Origin: Ceratorhiza oryzae-sativae
Taxonomy: Eukaryota > Basidiomycota > Agaricomycetes > Cantharellales > Ceratobasidiaceae
DNA: 64,000 bases
Direction of reading: 5' to 3'
NCBI GenBank assembly: GCA_030998015.1
Contig: JARWMV010000235.1
Location: forward strand, 496,001-560,000
Shown here piece after piece: positions 60,047-64,000 of this stretch. Made by a program: the position numbers and the translations under genes. The stretch's first letter is position 1, and each line of letters begins with the position of its first letter. Under the pieces are notes generated by a model. It was not told where the DNA came from. It saw only the letters and a list, made by a program, of their open reading frames with translations, and searched no databases.

Positions 60047-60053
60047 GATTATA
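60047..60053 (-). promoter_or_regulatory. TATA box of the small secreted protein gene
   Basis: TATATAA on the minus strand, 61-67 bp upstream of the ATG at 59986. The perfect consensus suits a strongly or conditionally expressed secreted-protein gene. Confidence 0.6.
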
Positions 60054-60360
60054 TAGCGGTGGGCGATCGTGATCGTGCCGCTTGGCAGTGCGATCGGCCG
60101 CGTCACATGGACGGGCGTCTGGCGTGGATGGGACCGTGGGCCAGCGGAACAGGCTGCCACGATCCACCCAGCCTCGGACGCCGCCGAGGTCCGCACGGCC
60201 ATCCCCACGTTCTGGCGTGCATACACCCGTCTGCGCGCGATCGGCCTCGACCGCCTGGTGCACAGCGCCCAATCGGGGTCTGCGCGGCCCGACTCACCGA
60301 AGCAGTGCTCGGACCCTTTCTGGCGCTTCCCGATCCGCCTCGATTCTCCCCCCCTCGCCA

Positions 60361-61936
<1,576 letters not shown>

Positions 61937-62566
61937 ACCAGGCCGCGCCCTTGACAGGCGCCTTCTACTCGCTCGGTTTCCCATGAATTTGGGTGAGAAA
62001 TCAATGTCACATGGCGGCTGCGATAGGTGCTCACCGCTGTAGATTGTCATAGCATACATTGATTGAATACAACCTGGTGCAACAGTAAAATACTATATCC
62101 TCAAGTAATGAGCATACTCATGAGAATACACCCCCGAGTATCCAACTCGTTCAACCCGATCACCGCTCCCGACTAAGCGCTCGGGTCAATTCTGACCCGC
62201 CTTGAATAAGCATCAGCCGGACTCGAGATCAGTCCGAGCGACGGAAGAGTTGAATCAATCCTGGGAATCTCGCCATGCTCATCCCGCTTCTAGCGGCACT
62301 CACATCCGCCATATTTGACCGGGGAGATGGACACCGGCCGATGGATTACGCTCGAGTAAGCGTCCAGACTTGCCCGAAGATGCTCCGCCAGATGGTGCCG
62401 AGCTCGTGCGTTGTCCGGGTTTGACCGGCAACTCACGTGCAGGGGCTTCGACATGAGAACCAACTATCGACGAGTTTGGTAAAGCACACGGGAAATTCAT
62501 TTCATACATCGTGACTATCATGTATTGTACACTTGACCGAAAACCCCTCTCGAATCCCTGTCTTGA
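61937..62566. other. Convergent intergenic region, KAE1 / RBR ligase
   Basis: 3' flanks of two converging genes. No supported gene. Confidence 0.45.
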
Positions 62567-64000
62567 TCAGACCTCGGGTGGGACTTCGAACAACGGACAA
62601 CGGGTAGCAAAGTGAGTCGCCTTGGCTTGGCCGACCTCGGCGGGTGTACCTCCTTGAATAATAACATCTCCACACTGATAGCAAAAGTGCCTGTTGTCAT
62701 ACGTTAGCCTCGAAGAGTCCAACGCCACACCAAACTCACGTGTTGCAATTCGGGATAGTACACTGACGTGTCGGAACAAGCTTAGCGGGGTGTCATATCG
62801 TTTGAAAACAGCTTGGTGGTACTCACACTCATGTGGTTGCATCCTATCGTCCTTTCGATAGGTGTACGACACCCCGGGCAGCGCTGTAAAAACAGACACA
62901 ATGAGCCACCGATAAACTCGACCCAACGACCATTCGAACCTTCCATCCGTTCTGGTTCATGAGCGTCTCCAGTTCGGCGGTCCCAGCGCATGAATGCGTC
63001 TCGCCCCTTGCAACTCCCTCGCTGCAGTGTTTGCACCACCTGTGCGTGCATCCAGGCAAAGGACACTCGATAAACTCGGTGAGATCAAAGTCCTTTCGGT
63101 CGATAAAGGTAGACTGCGAGCCTGTGGGACAAACGTGTCAGTGCGATTCCTAGAGTTCATCGAGTTTGTACAAACATCTGCGAGTCGCATTCAACGTTAG
63201 AATTATATATCTTAATGTGCTTGGACGTGCAAACCTTTGACATTGGACCACAACCGAGTGTTCTGCTAGCTGCAGCTCGATGTATATATCGATTAGCTCG
63301 GGCGTTAGCCCAAGAGTTTTCAACCACCGACGGAGAAATGACTAGCGGTCATACCCACTAAGAAATGACTTTGTGCAGATAGATAAATAAAGGCTCACAT
63401 CCAGTGTTATTTTGGGCTTGGTTTTCTCGTCTAGGATCTGCGACACAAAACGGACAAGGGATAGGATACCGTCGCTCCCGAATCTTCGACTCCACGTGAC
63501 CGCGCATACATTCCCGACAGCACGAGTGTTCGCAACCCTCGACCAGCGCGATGGCTTCGTCGGTAAAGTTGTCCCCGCATATACCGCACTCAAACTTGGG
63601 GCGTTCCGTGGCTTCTGCAAGCGTATGATCGAGTAAGAACGCCATATGCTCGTTTTCAAATTCTTGTTGTAGGGACACGGCGAGCTCCAAGGAACGTAGC
63701 ATGTCAATGTCGTCAGGGTTGATATCCTGGGTGCGTGCGGGTGGGTTTCGGTGCGAGGATAGAACGTTGCGTATTCGAGATGAGGATGGGGCACCAGCAA
63801 CGACTTTCGACTGAGTTCTTGGTCGATTATTACGAGGGTCGTTGCCAGCATTCTGAACGCCCTTGGTCCTAGGATTAGCCCAAGCTGGCTGGACCTCTCT
63901 CTCTTTCCCCTTTGCACTAGGACGCTCCTCGGCTTCTCCCCATCCCCAGAACGATCCCCTTGGCTGAGGTTGTTGGGGTTTTTCAGCGAGCTGGGTCTTC
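62567..64000 (-). CDS. RBR-type E3 ubiquitin-protein ligase (5' end beyond window)
   Basis: RING-between-RING ligase, which takes ubiquitin from an E2 onto its own cysteine before transfer. RING1 is FECGICGDNFTDEAIALVEG, CEHSCCRECMRGHV and PIPCPFC (about 63430-63605). The IBR part is TEFIECPLPGCTHRWCKHCSEG (about 63020-63085). RING2/Rcat is RCPGCRTPIERTIGCNHMSC then CNTHFCYQCGD (about 62690-62885); the Cys of GCNHM is the expected catalytic residue. The end is FATRCPLFEVPPEV. Upstream of RING1 a single exon stays open to base 64000, with an acidic helix-like part (DDIDMLRSLELAVSLQQEFENE) and a Gln/Pro/Ser/Arg-rich linker. The start codon lies outside the window. Substrate unknown. Confidence 0.88.

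Overview
The window is nuclear DNA of a filamentous fungus, most likely an agaricomycete basidiomycete. Genes are split by many short introns (about 50-60 nt, GT..AG with CTNAC-type branch sites). The gene set is fungal: CFEM protein, chitin deacetylases, GPR1/FUN34/YaaH transporter, arrestin-type trafficking adaptor, RBR ligase, Tc1-mariner element. The exact species cannot be fixed from this sequence alone; a Rhizoctonia-like fungus is a guess.

Layout, left to right. A membrane-anchored aspartic protease (minus, runs off the left edge). A microbial-type PARG with an N-terminal PCNA-binding motif (minus). A GT49/LARGE-like glycosyltransferase (minus), divergent from RRP5 (plus, 7.9-13.3 kb). 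Two tandem chitin deacetylases (minus). GCN1 (plus, 18.3-27.7 kb), convergent with a geranylgeranyl diphosphate synthase (minus). A CFEM GPI-anchored protein (minus), divergent from uracil-DNA glycosylase (plus). A degenerate hemerythrin-domain copy, a 1,628-bp Tc1-type transposon with 227-bp inverted repeats and TA target duplication, then an intact hemerythrin-domain gene (minus). UTP20 (plus, 38.3-46.7 kb). An APH-type phosphotransferase (plus). An arrestin-like adaptor with a PPxY motif (minus). About 4.3 kb with no recognisable gene. A GPR1/FUN34/YaaH transporter (plus). A cysteine-containing secreted protein (minus), divergent from KAE1 (plus). An RBR E3 ligase (minus, runs off the right edge).

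Several genes serve translation: RRP5 and UTP20 act in early rRNA processing, GCN1 signals amino-acid starvation, and KAE1 makes the t6A tRNA modification. PARG and UNG belong to genome maintenance and both carry PIP-box-like motifs. Chitin deacetylases, CFEM protein, protease and the small secreted protein belong to the cell wall or secretome.

A caution for anyone using the proteins: at least ten otherwise conserved reading frames break by one base, nearly always in a run of 1-4 identical bases where one more would restore the family-conserved frame (GCN1, RRP5, UTP20, KAE1, the transporter, the secreted protein). This looks like homopolymer under-calling in the assembly rather than true gene loss. 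The hemerythrin copy at 33.2-33.9 kb, by contrast, is a real pseudogene. Exon borders are read by eye, so CDS entries give the span from start to stop codon including introns.
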